A stretch of DNA of 64,000 nucleotides from Magicicada septendecula. Its lineage: Eukaryota; Arthropoda; Insecta; Hemiptera; Cicadidae. The DNA is taken from contig CM068367.1 in NCBI GenBank assembly GCA_034769895.1, forward strand, positions 127,088,927 to 127,152,926. The letters run 5' to 3'. Under the pieces are notes generated by a model. The model worked only from the letters and a program-made list of their open reading frames with translations, was not told the DNA's origin and ran no database searches. Each line of letters opens with the position of its first letter. Within the stretch, counting starts at the first letter, position 1. Both the position numbers and the translations under genes were made by a program. Below, piece after piece: positions 1 through 10,985 of the stretch.

Positions 1-554
1 TTATTTCCTTTCAGGATCTTCTCTGTAATATTTTTCTGTACTTCCTGTATACAGGCTGTCAAGTATTGGATACAGATTCCCTGTATACATTCTACTTAGG
101 ACAACACGGATATAACAAAATTATTATTCAATATAACTCAAATGCCATTCAAGATTTGTTAATTTGAAAATGGTTTTTCAAGCTGAAGCTGGTGTCACCA
201 AACCAAAGCAAGCTGATGAAGATGATAATCCTTAATATTACTTCACTGTTATGATATTTTGACATCATAGAGTTTTTTGCTTCTGTTTAGACAAACAACT
301 TATGCAACAATGCCAAAGGCTACACAGTATGTGCTGCTATTATAATTAATTTCAGATTTCATAATTTTAATTAGGTGGCTGATTCAATAACTTAGAGATA
401 ATAAGGGTAGAATGCTGGCTTGTGAGAGCTGAGAATTTGATTAATAAAATGACTTATTCAGTTATTCAATAGTAAGATTTATGAGAAATACGATGAAAAC
501 TACAAAAGCAAAAGTGAAAGTAAGAAATTAAGTTAGTGAATATTTTGAATTTGA
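1..554. other. AT-rich stretch, nothing recognised
   Basis: I see no open frame with a recognisable motif, no RNA gene and no clean repeat in this stretch. It ends where a degraded LINE fragment begins. Confidence 0.5.
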
Positions 555-780
555 TACAGTGGTTAAACAAGGGGACGGTATACAGCAGTTCAGTTTGCTT
601 TCTGGATTGCACCATGTTACAAGAGACTAGGGCCAAATATGCACAACATTCAATTAAAGTAGTTGACTACATGCATATACTAATGACATAGTAATTATAG
701 CAAGATTTTGGAAATTGATTATTGAAGTTGACAAAGAGCTGAAAGAAGACCTGAGGAATTAGGTTAAGTGTTAATATAAA
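555..780 (+). pseudogene. LINE reverse transcriptase core, relic
   Basis: The forward translation, with stops, starts VKQGDGIQQ, which resembles the R/KQGD-x-L-S-P block of LINE reverse transcriptases. About 50 codons later comes an AYTNDIVIIAR-like segment, which corresponds to the YADDIVIIAR block carrying the two catalytic aspartates. The ADD core reads TND, so one metal-binding Asp is lost. Several in-frame stops break the frame. In an intact element this domain would copy the element RNA at the nicked target site. The family is not assigned. Confidence 0.6.
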
Positions 781-839
781 AAAATTTCAATATCCAAAAG
801 AGAAAGACAATATTTTTTTAGGCGATTTAATTATGGCTG

Positions 840-1125
840 GCACCACCTCTCGCATCCTTTTTTCCTAACTTCCCCTGATGCCGGTCTAAACAGTCCTGTT
901 CTGTAAGTCATCTTGCATTCATTGCATCTTCGATGTCCATTTTCCATGAATGATTAGGTCTTTTTTTTTATTCTAGATGGTAGAGTCCATTCCCATACCT
1001 TCCTTGGCCATCTCTCATACATTCTTTTTAGGTGTCCAAACCAATTCAGTCTTCTTGCTTCTATTATTTCTATAATGTCAAGGTCAATTCCCATCGCTTG
1101 TCTTATCTCTACATTTAAAACTATA
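840..1125 (-). pseudogene. LINE ORF2 C-terminus, relic (reverse strand)
   Basis: Translated on the reverse strand this reads VEIRQAMGIDLDIIEIIEAR, then RLNWFGHLKRMYERWPRKVW. That is the signature found downstream of the reverse transcriptase in many arthropod LINE ORF2 proteins (RLxWFGHxxRM). After a frame break another frame gives a DIEDAMNARWLTEQDCLDR-like end, which also fits this family's tail. No catalytic domain remains. It lies back to back with the forward-strand fragment at 1128, so this is a mosaic of separate insertions or an inversion. Confidence 0.65.
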
Positions 1126-1127
1126 GA

Positions 1128-1266
1128 CAAAATATAGGCCTATATGGAGCAGAACTGTGGGAGATTAATAAAAGAAATAAATCCATAATAACAGCTATGG
1201 AGATGGATTACTGGTGGAGGTGCTGTAGACTAACAAGACTAGATAGAGTGAGAAGACAATTGTAAG
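1128..1266 (+). pseudogene. LINE ORF2 C-terminal fragment
   Basis: Forward translation gives LYGAELWEINKRNKS followed by MEMDYWWRCCRLTRLDRVRR. This matches the YGAExW...MEMDYWRR...SRxDRI block that follows the reverse transcriptase in arthropod LINEs. Only about 45 codons survive. It may belong to the same family as the reverse-strand fragment ending at 1125. Confidence 0.65.
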
Positions 1267-1295
1267 ATCTAAAAATAGGAAATAAAATATTTTAA

Positions 1296-1900
1296 GACAT
1301 AAATAATTACAAATACTTAGGAAGTGTTGTTAATAATGAGGGTAGAATGAAGGGTGCAACTATGGAAAAAATGCAGGCAAGATGTAGGGTCTACTTTACA
1401 AATATGAGAACGTTAAGAAGCAAAATATTAACTAGGATTTAAAATAGAAATTTAACATAGAAATCCTAATTCAGCCTAAGGCAACCTATGGCTGAGAAAT
1501 ATGGGCGATGACCCAACTGACCACATATTTTTAAAACGTCTGAAAGAGAAATTTTGTGGGAGATCTAAGGACCAGTCTATGAGAAAGAAAACTGGGGAAG
1601 TCATTATAATTGACAGCTTGGTCAATTAATAAAGGGGTGAAAATATACTAATGTATCGGTATATAGAATCTCTAGATTTACAATGGCTGGGTCACATGGA
1701 ACAAAAAGATTATACTTTTGTCTAAGAGGATTCCAAAAAACTTAATTTTTTACACGTATGAAGAGAAGCGAGATAAGTGATAAATGGTATGAGTGTTGGA
1801 GAATTTGGGGAAAATTAAAGCGAGGGAATAGGGAGAAAAGCTTAAGAATAGGCATGCATAAAGAAGAGCTGGAAAGGAGACCAAGCTCAGCAAGGGCTTA
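1296..1900 (+). pseudogene. LINE ORF2 C-terminal region, second family
   Basis: The forward frame reads INNYKYLGSVVNNEGRM, then TMEKMQARCRVYFTNMRTLRSKIL, the thumb/connection region of a LINE reverse transcriptase (YLGSxIxxxG). Further down are degraded equivalents of the YGAExW block and a LQWLGHME-like block near 1680, with stops and frameshifts throughout. The sequence differs from the fragment at 1128, so two LINE families are juxtaposed here. Confidence 0.6.
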
Positions 1901-2324
1901 GGTAGGAATTATTATTTTTACTTACCTTCACTCAGAAGGTTCCTAAAAAACCAAAAGCCCTTGTGTTGCCACCACATTTTTACATACGGAATGTGGAATG
2001 ATGAGTGTGTGTTTATGTGTGTGTATTTATGAGTGGGTAAAACAACTACACATTAACTACATATACAGTTTAAGCATACAGTATTTTCCAAGGTAGTTTT
2101 CTCAAATGTTATTTCCCTGAGTAGTGGTGGTCAACCCACCAGCATGCATGCCAATTACTGGTAGGCCTATATAGTAACATGGCAAAAAAACTGTTTAGTA
2201 CAAATTAATATTGGAAGAAGGTTCTATTGCTTTATGTTTTTGATGTTCTTATTAAATGTATACAACTGAAAACATTTCTTATTTTAACAGTACATTTAGT
2301 AGCTTAAGGCCAGTAAACCCTAAG
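1901..2324. other. AT-rich spacer
   Basis: No gene recognised. There is a short GT-rich run near 2008-2040. The stretch ends at the target-site duplication of hAT element A. Confidence 0.5.
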
Positions 2325-2635
2325 CTGAATGTCAGGGGCGCCGCTGGGGAGTTTGCCGCCCATCTGCAGTTTTACCTTTGCCGTCCTCCTCAATATACTT
2401 TTCATATCCCTACTTTGCCACACTATTTAATATTATTTTAATTAAAAATTGATTGATACAGACATAAATAGTAAAATTGACAAAAAATAAATATATTTTT
2501 CAAAAACTTATTTAGCTGAGTACAAACACGATATGATATAATTGGAAGATGTGCTTGTAGAAGTGTTGAATACATTTTCAAAAATAATTTATTTGCATGG
2601 TCATCTTTTCAGAGTTTGTATAACACTATAGTCTA

Positions 2636-4009
2636 TTAAAAGAGCACTTTTTGCGCTTTGTTTTCAGAAAATTTTTTAATAACATTGCTCAAATTGCCTT
2701 TCACATTTCATATTCTATGGATACAGTAGCTAGGGCTGATAATCTTTCTTGACTTATGGAAGACTGTAAACATTTTTAAAAATTTTTAGTTTAGAAAACA
2801 AAAGTTCACCTGTTGCCACCGTAACCAGCAGTGTGAGAAATATTTGAATATCAATGGTTTAATTTGGAAAAGATGAAGATAAATTATTTTTAAATATATA
2901 CTCAAGTATGACACTTGCACTCTTCTCTGAAGGTAAATGGAGTTGAATTGCTTTTATCTCTTGAAATAAGGCATTGCCGTTAATGTCAGTATCATCGAGG
3001 ACTTTGTCGGTCAATGCTAGATAAATATTTTCACAATACCATTTAAGTTCATTATCATCCTCATATTCTGTTATACAATATATGATCTTAAAAACATCAG
3101 TGTGCTGTTGAAGTAATTGAAATCTTTCATCTATTGAAACAATAGCGGCATCCAAGATTTAAAGACAAAATTTACTTTAAAAGACAATTCTGTAGAAGTT
3201 ATAGGTTCATCTGTGCACACGTAATCAAAATGATGCTTGTTTCTACTAATCCATGGTATCTCTGACTGGGAAATGCTCCTTCAATACCAACTTCTGTAGC
3301 TATTTTCTGGCTTCTGTAAAAAATCAAAATTTTCATCGCATCTTATTTGAACGAAATAATTCTTCAAATTATCTAGTGCCTACATTGAAGATTTTATGTC
3401 GAATTTAAGTACTAACAACATTGACTTTATTCAGAATATTGTGCCATATCATTATGGAAAATAGAAACTTAAAACTACTAATTTTGTGCCCAAGTGACTT
3501 AGCCAAAGTCCTTGTATTCATATTTCTGCTGTTATCTTCTATCTTCTCTAAAGCATCACATACTTCACCGATTTTATTTTTTAATGGAGTTATGGCATTA
3601 TGCGACTCTCCCATCTTGTATCCAATAACGGTTTTAATGTTAAATTTGGTACGTGCTTTAACAAAATTCTCCAGCTGATATTTGATGATGAAAAAAATAT
3701 GTACAACTCCTGAACGAGGTTAAAAAATTCCACAGATTCGAAACTTATTTAACTGCATCGTTCATAATAAGCTTCAGGCTATGGGCAGAGCAGGGAATGA
3801 AAAATGCTTGGGGATATTTAACCAAAATCTTTTTTTGTAAGCCAATGTGCTTACCATGCATATTAGCCCTGTTATCATAACCTTGTCCACACAGGTTATT
3901 CATGTCCAATTTTAACTTCTCCATTATTTTCACTATAAATTCAAACAGTCCTTGCTCAGACACATCAGTAACACAACAAAATCCTAAGAAGTCTTTAAAT
4001 ATTTTGACT
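2636..4009 (-). pseudogene. Transposase of hAT A, middle and C-terminal part
   Basis: In reading order (descending coordinates) the frame contains SAPVKIFKDFLGFCCVTDVS, then CGQGYDNRANMHGKHIG and FFIPCSAHSLKLIMNDA. These are hallmark blocks of DUF4371/ZMYM1-type hAT transposases, with the conserved GQGYDN and CxxH-like segments in the RNase H-like catalytic region. Next come the MDAAIVSIDERFQLL block and LxxIFKNNLSSSFPN. The hAT dimerisation region follows in shifted frames: FLTLLVTVATGELLFSKLK, then SISQERLSALATVSIEYEM. Several frameshifts and stops make it non-functional. The N-terminal parts lie at 4902-5098 and 7344-8106, separated by later insertions. Confidence 0.88.
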
Positions 4010-4017
4010 GGTGCAGA

Positions 4018-4893
4018 CAGAGGCGTACGCAGAATTTTGTTAAGGGGGAGGGGTCATTATTAAAATTGTTTACAATTGACATTATCGGTATTTTAAATTT
4101 TGTGTATTATTATTATTATTATTATATCATGTTACGGCATAATATTCAAGCAGCAAATAGTGTTTCAGATGTGCCACGCTTTTTTTTTACATCAGGATTA
4201 AGCTAAGAACAGAAACAGTGTACAACAATTAGTATTTAATATGTCAAATTAAATAATGTTAACAAAATATTTACAGTTTCATAGCAATGTGTTTTTCAGT
4301 ATTCAAAATTTTTGTTTGATTTACACATTTTTAATTTAGGCTCTAAAAAATGATAAGTTCAAGATACAAAATTTTTAAGGCTATCGTCGCGGTAATGACC
4401 GTGGGGTTTGCAGCCTACACTTTGGACAAATTCTGCTGCACTCACCACCGGACTGGCCGCTTCCACCACCGGACTGGCCGCTAGTGTTGTTGTCTGGTGG
4501 TTGTTCACACTAGCGGCCAGTCCGGTGGTGAGTGCAGCAGAATTTGTCCAAAGTGTAGCCTGCAAACCCCACGGTCATTACCGCGATGATTCCCTAAACA
4601 ACATTCAATAAGATGAATTTAGTTTTAACCGTCGTTTGACATATCTGATTGAAAAGAAACTTGTTTCATTCTTAAACCATAAATACAGTATCTCACATTT
4701 TGATAATTAATAAATATCAATTGATCACAATCACGAGGTCGTGTCAATTGTATTTTTTCGTTTCCTTTCAGTCTCTTTGCCTTTCACGACGTAAAGCTGT
4801 ACTCACTTAAAAACAGAAGATGTCATTTATAGTAGTATAAAAAACATTCAAGGGGGGGTTCAAACCCGGTAACCCCCCTTGCATATGTATCTG
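4018..4893. mobile_element. Non-autonomous hAT C inserted in transposase A
   Basis: The element starts CAGAGGCGTACGCAG at 4018 and ends ...CATATGTATCTG at 4893; the reverse complement of the right end is CAGATACATATGCAAG, an imperfect terminal inverted repeat. It is flanked by a perfect 8-bp target duplication ggtgcaga at 4010-4017 and 4894-4901. Removing the 876-bp element and one target copy restores continuity of transposase A across the junction. There is no transposase of its own, so it would have been moved in trans by a related hAT. The centre is occupied by a large palindrome. Confidence 0.9.
4388..4585. repeat. 73-bp-arm palindrome inside hAT C
   Basis: Arms 4388-4460 and 4513-4585 are reverse complements with a single mismatch that I could find. 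The inner part holds an extra partial copy of the arm end (CCACCACCGGACTGGCCGC) at about 4463-4482, which allows alternative hairpins. Because of the symmetry, both strands give a similar short open frame of about 68 codons; I regard those frames as artefacts of the palindrome. Confidence 0.9.
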
Positions 4894-4901
4894 GGTGCAG
4901 A

Positions 4902-5098
4902 CATCTAACTACAATTGTGAATTGTTCCGCGTGTGTGTGTACAATCTAAAATAATGGAGAAGTATTTTGATTCTCATATTCAATTTAATATCTCTTCTTG
5001 AACAGAAGTGGTGAGTAGAACTGTCATCTCATTTTGATGTTCTCATCCCAAATAATGTGGCATATGAGTGCAGCTTTTAGATTGTATGCAGCATAGGT
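4902..5098 (-). pseudogene. Transposase of hAT A, DUF4371 segment
   Basis: On the reverse strand, continuing from the piece beyond element B, the frame reads EHLCCIQSKSCTHMPHYLG, a stop, then KYFSIILDCTHTRG. This corresponds to the EHLRRIQ...HYLG and KYYSIIxDCTPD blocks of DUF4371 hAT transposases; the DCT aspartate belongs to the catalytic fold. Stops interrupt the frame. It joins 7344-8106 upstream once element B is removed and 2636-4009 downstream once element C is removed. Confidence 0.82.
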
Positions 5099-5104
5099 GT
5101 TCTG

Positions 5105-7337
5105 CAGAGCTGCCAAGGGTCCCCAGAACAGTGAGATTCAAGGAAAATGAGTGAGACAACAAATTTATTTTATATATCCATTTATTTCATAATTAATCAT
5201 TATCAAACCACTTTTTATTATAATGCAAATTATTTTTATATAATATTCATCAGTTTTGTGGAAAACAACAGAACACAAGTTAATATATACCAAATGTTGC
5301 ACTTAATTGCAAACAATACAAATCTCACTCTTTATTGCTATGTGTTTTATTATACTGATATGTTGCTTTCTTAGCATTAGCCACCACTTCTTTTGGTGGT
5401 TCGAATGTGTGGCATGGCTCAGGGATGGCCATTTTCATGGTCAAGACAGATGATAATGTGCCATCCACGTTCATTGAAGGTCTAAAAGCTGTTTTATTTT
5501 TCCGTATCATAGAAAAAACACGTTCTTCGCCAGCATTAGAACGTGGAATTATCAAAACCAATTTTGCAACCTCAGATAGCCTCTTATACCTTAATTCTCC
5601 ATTTGCTAGTTTCATCTGAGATAAATATGCCCAAATTACATCCATTTGGTAAATGTACCAACTTACTCGCTCCTCATCTTGGACTTTAGCACTTTCCCAT
5701 ACATCTTCAGGGATGCTGTCTTGTTTTAAAATTTTGTAATCCACAAATTCATCGTATAGTTGTTCTATCTCAGTCACTGGGTGGATATGTGAAAGAATGT
5801 TACGGTACCTCAAGAGAAAAAGTTCTACGTCACTAAACTGAACTGAACTTTTCTCAAAAAAGTCAACAAATCTCGCATGTTTCAGCAAGTTGTCGTTCAA
5901 TGGTAACTTCTTGGTTGGCTCAGAAATTACTTCCTGGCAAAACTGCCTAACTGCAGTTAAAAATTCAGCATAGTCTTTAGGGCTAATGCTACCTTCATGA
6001 AACAGAGTAGTCAGTTTTTGTCGAGTTGCAATCCCAATAAATATTTCCTCATCATCCAGTTGATCTTCTCTTATATCAACTTTGAGATCTTTGAATCCAA
6101 AACCTTCAACCTCTTTAACTTTCTCAGGGGGGAGAATTTTACCTAGAACTTTTTTCACAAATTCATGCAAACATTGATTAGCAGCAAAGATACATGGATC
6201 CTCCCTCTGAAGATACTTGTTAATAATAGTGAACATTGGCAGAACTGCATTGTAAAAGAGCAAATACACTTCCAGAATTGGATTATTGAACAACGTTTTA
6301 AGTCTTTTAAAACGTGGCTCACTCTCAGAATTGGACAAAAAGTAACTCTTCAGTCCATCAAATAAGGAAAGGATTCTCTCCACTGCTCTCTCAAGACTCA
6401 ACCATCTAGTGTTTACATGTTTGACTACTTTGTGATATTCAACATCACAAAATAAGCAAAATGTTTTAAGATTTGATTTGCGCTTAGTGCTCTTATCAAA
6501 ATAATAGTAGAGATCAACACACATATCTTCTACATCAAACCCACTTCTCTCAAGAAATTTGTCCGCAGCTCTTCTTGCAATATTATGTATTAGGTGACAG
6601 GGGCACCCCTTGAAGTAAGTATCCTTATTCTGAAGAAGGACTCATGACATGATGGAGTTCCTAACACCTATATTTACATTCGTATTGTCAACACCAAAAG
6701 CAACACAATTAATCCAGGGAATGCTGTTTTTCACTAGTACCTCTGAAATCTTGTCATAAATTGATAAGTGCTGCTGTTGCTGCTCCAGTACCTGTGGTGG
6801 TGCACATGTCCAAAATATGACTCATAACTTTCCGTGATCTTATATCAAAGATGCGTACAGTCAGTGGGTTTAATTTCTCAAGACCAGTGTCATTTGAACC
6901 ATCTACAAGAACTGAATATGGATGAATCTGCATGTGTTGCACCAACTGAGAATGAAAGTATGGTGCAATAGCCCCATTCATAATGCAAGTAGTTTTCCAT
7001 CTGCAAGAAGGAATGATAAATGAATTAGGGTAAATCAGTGACAAGGTTCACTTCCTTCGTTCCTTCGAAGCCGGTAGAGGCGCTCCCACCATCTGTTAGT
7101 GACAATCGCAATCTTTCATGCGACTATGGACTTATCTTTCACATCAATATTTAAATGACCGGTATTCAGAGACTGTGAAACACAAAAACAGGAGTTAAAA
7201 TAAAGTTAATTTCAAAATAAAATTTTAATGTCTTTCATTGATAAAATGCGTGAGATTTCAGTTCGCGTGCGTGTGAGCGTGAGATCGGCCTCGAATGCGT
7301 GTGTCTCACACTCAATGCGTGAGACTTGGCAGGTCTG
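5105..7337 (-). mobile_element. hAT transposon B inserted in transposase A
   Basis: The left end starts CAGAGCTGCCAAG at 5105 and the right end, read inward, starts CAGACCTGCCAAG, 12 of 13 bases identical. The element is flanked by a direct 6-bp repeat gttctg at 5099-5104 and 7338-7343. hAT duplications are normally 8 bp, so two bases have probably been lost or changed at one side. The insertion lies between the codons for FDVVLSEP and EHL of transposase A. Its own transposase, on the reverse strand, is far better preserved than that of A. The 5' part is shortened. Confidence 0.87.
5325..7044 (-). pseudogene. Transposase of hAT B, nearly intact but N-terminally truncated
   Basis: The last 399 codons (6524 down to 5325) are open. 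They contain KHVNTRWLSLERAVERIL, a long helical region, and near the end SNAGEERVFSMIRKNKTAFR followed by TLSSVLTMKMA, the hAT C-terminal dimerisation domain. Upstream, one TGA stop (near 6638) and one frameshift (near 6765) separate this from earlier blocks: WINCVAFGVDNTNVNIG, FKGCPCHLIHNIA and, further upstream, IHPYSVLVDGSNDTG. The conserved D of SVLVDGSND and of GVDNT would be catalytic. Family members usually carry an N-terminal BED-type zinc finger of about 100-150 residues; I cannot find it before 7044, so the 5' region seems to have suffered an internal deletion. Not functional as it stands. Confidence 0.88.
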
Positions 7338-7343
7338 GTTCTG

Positions 7344-8106
7344 ATAATACAACGTCAAATTTGGAAATCATTTGTGTTAATTGTAGATAATTTCCTTTAT
7401 TTGACGAACTTCTAAATGCCAAACAGTGTTTAGATAAGAATTTAACAATTAACAGCAGCCTTTCTATAACAGCCCACCAATGATTTTTTTCTAATTCATA
7501 AAGTCTCTGGCTACCTGAATCAACTGTCAGTCCCTTCTTCAATGCTGTCATTAAATCATAAATTTTACATCATAGTTAAACGTTGCCAATCATTTACTCC
7601 TTTAGCCCAGTACAATAAATGTTCACAAATTTCACCTATAATGGTATAAAATAGTTTGCAGGGAGCACAAAATACACTATTCAGTGAAGTTGAATACAAC
7701 AATTATGGACGATACATTTTTTTACTATTGCTTAAAGTAGGGTAATAATAAGTTCTTGTTATTTTTATCTCTCAGAAAGGTAAAGTTTTGAATTTGTGGA
7801 GGGAAATTTTCCACTACTTTGATGAATCAGCAAGTGAAAATTCCATATCTACTTTTACTTCATCATTTGAAATTACCTCAGCTGTCATATCCCTTTTTGG
7901 AGGACTGCCCTGTTTCTCATTTTCTCAGCCTCTTCCTCACTCACTTTCTCACTTTCTTCAAATTCAAATTGTTTTGAAATTGAAGCACCAATGTTTACAC
8001 CTTCATTCTCATCAGTTTTAGTATGCTTAGTTTCACTTTCACTAGTATCAGCTAAAACTTTTTCTAACCACCACCACCACAACTTCTGTTGTTGTTCAAT
8101 TTTCAC
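7344..8106 (-). pseudogene. Transposase of hAT A, N-terminal part
   Basis: On the reverse strand an acidic serine-rich N-terminus (about 8106-7885) is followed, with frameshifts, by a segment rich in Cys resembling the TTF-type YCFCCKLF block (VYFVLPANYF), then WAKGVNDWQRL. An open frame then contains LKKGLTVDSGSQRLYELEKN, HWWAVIERLLLIVKFLSKH and NYLQLTQMISKFDVVLSEP. These correspond in order to the zinc-finger and DUF4371 N-terminal blocks of ZMYM1-like hAT transposases. The gene is interrupted at 7343 by element B. Confidence 0.82.
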
Positions 8107-8728
8107 CTTTATTTTTTGTTTATATTAAAAGCCCAACAACCGTTTTGTTTTTCTGTCAGACATTTTGATGATATTACGAATATAAACCATACACAAATAT
8201 GACACGTCCCAGAATTACACCGCCAGACTGTGACCGAAAACAAGACCATACTTGGAAAAGTCTTAAGCATAACTAACAAATTTCTGTTACTGCTTACAAA
8301 CTTCTGTTGTTTTGAAGACAAGCTGACAGTCCTAAAGGCACCTGTTCGTCAAAACAAAACATAAATAATTTCTTATCTTATTGGGTAGGTACTTTATAGT
8401 TTGCCAGCATCAACATGCATACGCCTGTCTACAAAACCACAAAGAGACTGCAGCTATAACTCAGATATAAATGTCACGCAACAATACTTATATGCTTTCT
8501 TGGCAGTCAAAACAAAGCCTGATGCCAGTACACTGTAACAATGCTAACAAAACAAATATCAAGAACAACTCGATAAACATTAATGTCATATACCTAGACC
8601 TAGTCAGAATTAATTGTTTTAATTTATTTTGCAATATCTGCTGGTGAATTTGGCAGTCTATGGCCGCCCCTTAGGTATGGCGGCCCATGTGCGGTGCATA
8701 TTTCGCACATATGGTAGCGGCGGCCCTG
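8107..8728. other. 5' non-coding end of hAT A
   Basis: This lies between the transposase N-terminus and the right terminal repeat of element A. A short reverse-strand frame at 8109-8321 shows no recognisable motif. The last ~90 bases are GC-rich and carry the terminal and subterminal repeats (GGCGGCC motifs). Confidence 0.6.
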
Positions 8729-8736
8729 CTGAATGT

Positions 8737-9627
8737 AAAAATTGTTACTACATGGCTTCTCTATAATGCACTTATAACACTTTGGAGATTTTGAAAAGAA
8801 GAAAAATATTGAAGAAAAAATACTGGAAAATACTATAAGTCAAGCCATTCCAAAATGCTTAAAGGCAGTGGTTCATAGTTAGGTTTGTAGTAGTTTTACT
8901 ATTAAAAATAGTGTTCAAAATAAATCCTAATCATAGCTTAATGTTTTACCTATTTGTCTATACTCTATGCATCTGTGTGTGTGCTAGGTTATAATAATTT
9001 GTTAGGAAATAATAAAATAAGTTTCACAATCACAAAAGTGGTTCATGGAGCATAAGGGTTGGGCACCAATTCCTAGAGCATATTGTCAAATAAGACAGCT
9101 CTGAAAGAACAACATTGGAATAACAAAGGAAGGAAACTGAATCACTGTTTCAGGAAACATGTGGTTTGATGGCATTCCAGACATACGCATTTCACATCTG
9201 TAGCCACGTGTCAATCTGTTATATGTTATTCTATGCTCTTAATAATGGTAATTATAAAAATTTCGCTATTTTATATGAGATGTTCTCATTTTATATTAAT
9301 CAAACATGTTTCTGTGACTTGCACATCAGACAATATAAATGTTAATACCTGATTCAGAACATAATTATTTTATAAAAACTACAGAATTATGTGTAAGTAC
9401 CATAATTTAATTGCAGTACAGTGCTGAATATTCAGGTGGCCATCTGCAAAGTTGAATCCAGATAATTGGATAATTATATCTATCCTATCAAACTGGTTAT
9501 CAATCTTTAATGTATTCGAGTCCCAAACTATAATGCAAAATTTTAAAAATTGTCCATATATATATATTATATTTAATATTTATACTGAAATTACCTCAAG
9601 ATATTTTATTTTCCTTATTAGGAACAT
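8737..9627. other. AT-rich stretch, no gene recognised
   Basis: Only short frames without motifs are present. Nothing resembling a transposon end or RNA gene was seen. Confidence 0.5.
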
Positions 9628-9658
9628 GTTTCGAGAACCCCTGTGTTCTCATCCTCAG
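9628..9658 (-). ncRNA. Hammerhead-core-like hairpin motif, copy 1
   Basis: On the reverse strand the sequence reads CTGAGGA, T, GAGAAC, a 6-nt loop, GTTCTC, then GAAAC. The six-base stem is perfect. CUGANGA and GAAA flanking stem II are the invariant core of hammerhead ribozymes, which are known in Penelope-like retroelements. There is one extra base (T) before the stem, and I could not identify the cleavage site or stems I and III. It may mark the terminal repeat of a Penelope-like element. Confidence 0.45.
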
Positions 9659-10110
9659 CCTTAGTGATCTTGCGTCTGGTGAAGTATTTGTGTGTTGGCT
9701 GGACGCTATTTTGGTTTCTTGTTGGTCTCTGGTATTTTGAAGTGGTATTATTGTGTGTGATTGTGGTGTATGTATTAGTATTTTGTGTATTTTCGATGTT
9801 GAGTGCTTTGAATATATATATATCCTGTATATACAGTTGTTGTTCTATATATATACCGGTATTTACTACAGGAAAATAAAAAAATTGATTGTAGTGTAAC
9901 AAAATTACAAAACATTATCAAATTTTTATCAGTCGGTAAAATCTATAAAATTTTAAAGTGTTCAAAATTCATTTAAAAAAATTAAATCTTTGTATAAAGT
10001 GTGAATTCATAAAAATTTTCAAAAATTTGGAAAATTACAAATTACATTAATTTTGATAAAACTGTTTTTGTAGTGAATAGAGTACCCAATTAAAATAATA
10101 TTAAAAAATG
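9659..10110. other. AT-rich region with short TA repeats
   Basis: Contains a TATATATA run near 9811-9855 and several reverse-strand frames of low complexity. I recognise no gene. Confidence 0.45.
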
Positions 10111-10149
10111 ATTATGTCTTCTCCAGAATATTTCTATATATTATTTTTA

Positions 10150-10260
10150 CATGAACAGGCCAGCTGTGGACCATGCGAATATCATTTGCTTTTCTTCTCC
10201 TGCCAGAAGACCCTCATTCGCACACTATGCACCTTCTTCCTTTCCACTGTCCACCCCTTT
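10150..10260. repeat. Dispersed repeat, copy 1 (second copy at 25119)
   Basis: About 110 bases match 25119-25228 with scattered substitutions; both contain TCTTCTCCTGCCAGAAG and CCCTCATTCGCACA. The order and spacing are the same in both copies. This copy adjoins the 3' part of a reverse-strand LINE, so it may be that family's tail, or the 3' end of a separate element. Confidence 0.75.
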
Positions 10261-10289
10261 CTCATCTTCTTCTCACCGCAGAGAACCTC

Positions 10290-10985
10290 AAGATTTTGAA
10301 TTTTGTTTCTGTATGTATTTCTATCCACACAGTCATTCAAAGAGATACCCAGTTGCATCATTTCTTTCTCGAGTTGTTTGGTGTATCTGTTCAGACTGGA
10401 AAGTTACCAAATATAGTTGAAAATTTGTTAATTTAATCTGGACCAATCCATCCGAACCATATGTCCAAGAAATCTCAGTCTTTTCCTTCGGAAAGCCATT
10501 TCCAGATCCCAGTACAGCTCTTCTTTGGGTCTATGCCTGTACCCCCATCTTCAGTTTTCTTGAGGCATAAATTTTCCGAAGAATTCTCGTTCAATTTTAA
10601 GAAGAGGTTCCAAATTTTGAAAGCACATTGTTTCCACTCCATACATGATCACCAGCATGATCACAGTGCTATAATGGCAGACTTGTGCACTTCTGGAAAG
10701 GTTTTTCTTTTCATACAGTTCCCAGGTTAGAGTAAAGCCCTTTGCTAATTTGAGTTTCTTTATCTTAAAGGATTCTTTGTCTGAGGCGTTTCGAGATATG
10801 TTTTCCCCAAGATTTTAAAATAGTATATTTTATTTGTCCATACGTAGTGTCCAGGCACATTTTTGGGAATGTAAATAGGGTGGTCATAATTTCCATTTTA
10901 GCAAAGGAGATTTGGAGGCCAGTTTTCTCTGCTATCTCTTTGAGATCTTCTACTTGCTTTCTTGCTTCTTCTTCTGAGAGAATAT
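10290..10985 (-). pseudogene. LINE reverse transcriptase C-terminal half, relic
   Basis: Reverse-strand translation starts near 10985 with EEEARKQVEDLKEIAEKTG, LQISFAKMEIMT, then a KYGKIK-like block, a degraded IRHYNTVIKP-like block and a segment resembling the LRKI/NRxGL region, down to about 10300. This order is that of arthropod LINE ORF2 proteins after the YADD motif. Frameshifts and stops are frequent. The YADD catalytic block itself is missing, so the copy is truncated on its 5' side. Confidence 0.7.

Larger units (their letters stand above)
2333..8728 (-). mobile_element. hAT transposon A (DUF4371/ZMYM1-like), containing two later insertions
   Basis: Both ends are visible. The left end starts CAGGGGCGCCGCTGGGG and the right end, read inward on the reverse strand, starts CAGGGCCGCCGCTACCA. 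The element is flanked by a perfect 8-bp direct repeat ctgaatgt at 2325-2332 and 8729-8736. CAG-type ends with an 8-bp target duplication are diagnostic for hAT elements. Removing insertions B and C leaves about 3.3 kb, a normal autonomous hAT length. A broken transposase gene runs on the reverse strand in three separated pieces. The flanking duplication is intact although the gene is heavily mutated. Confidence 0.92.

Noticed and set aside
4359..4611. Two similar ~68-codon frames on opposite strands
   Set aside because: They mirror each other because of the palindrome in hAT C; no independent coding evidence.
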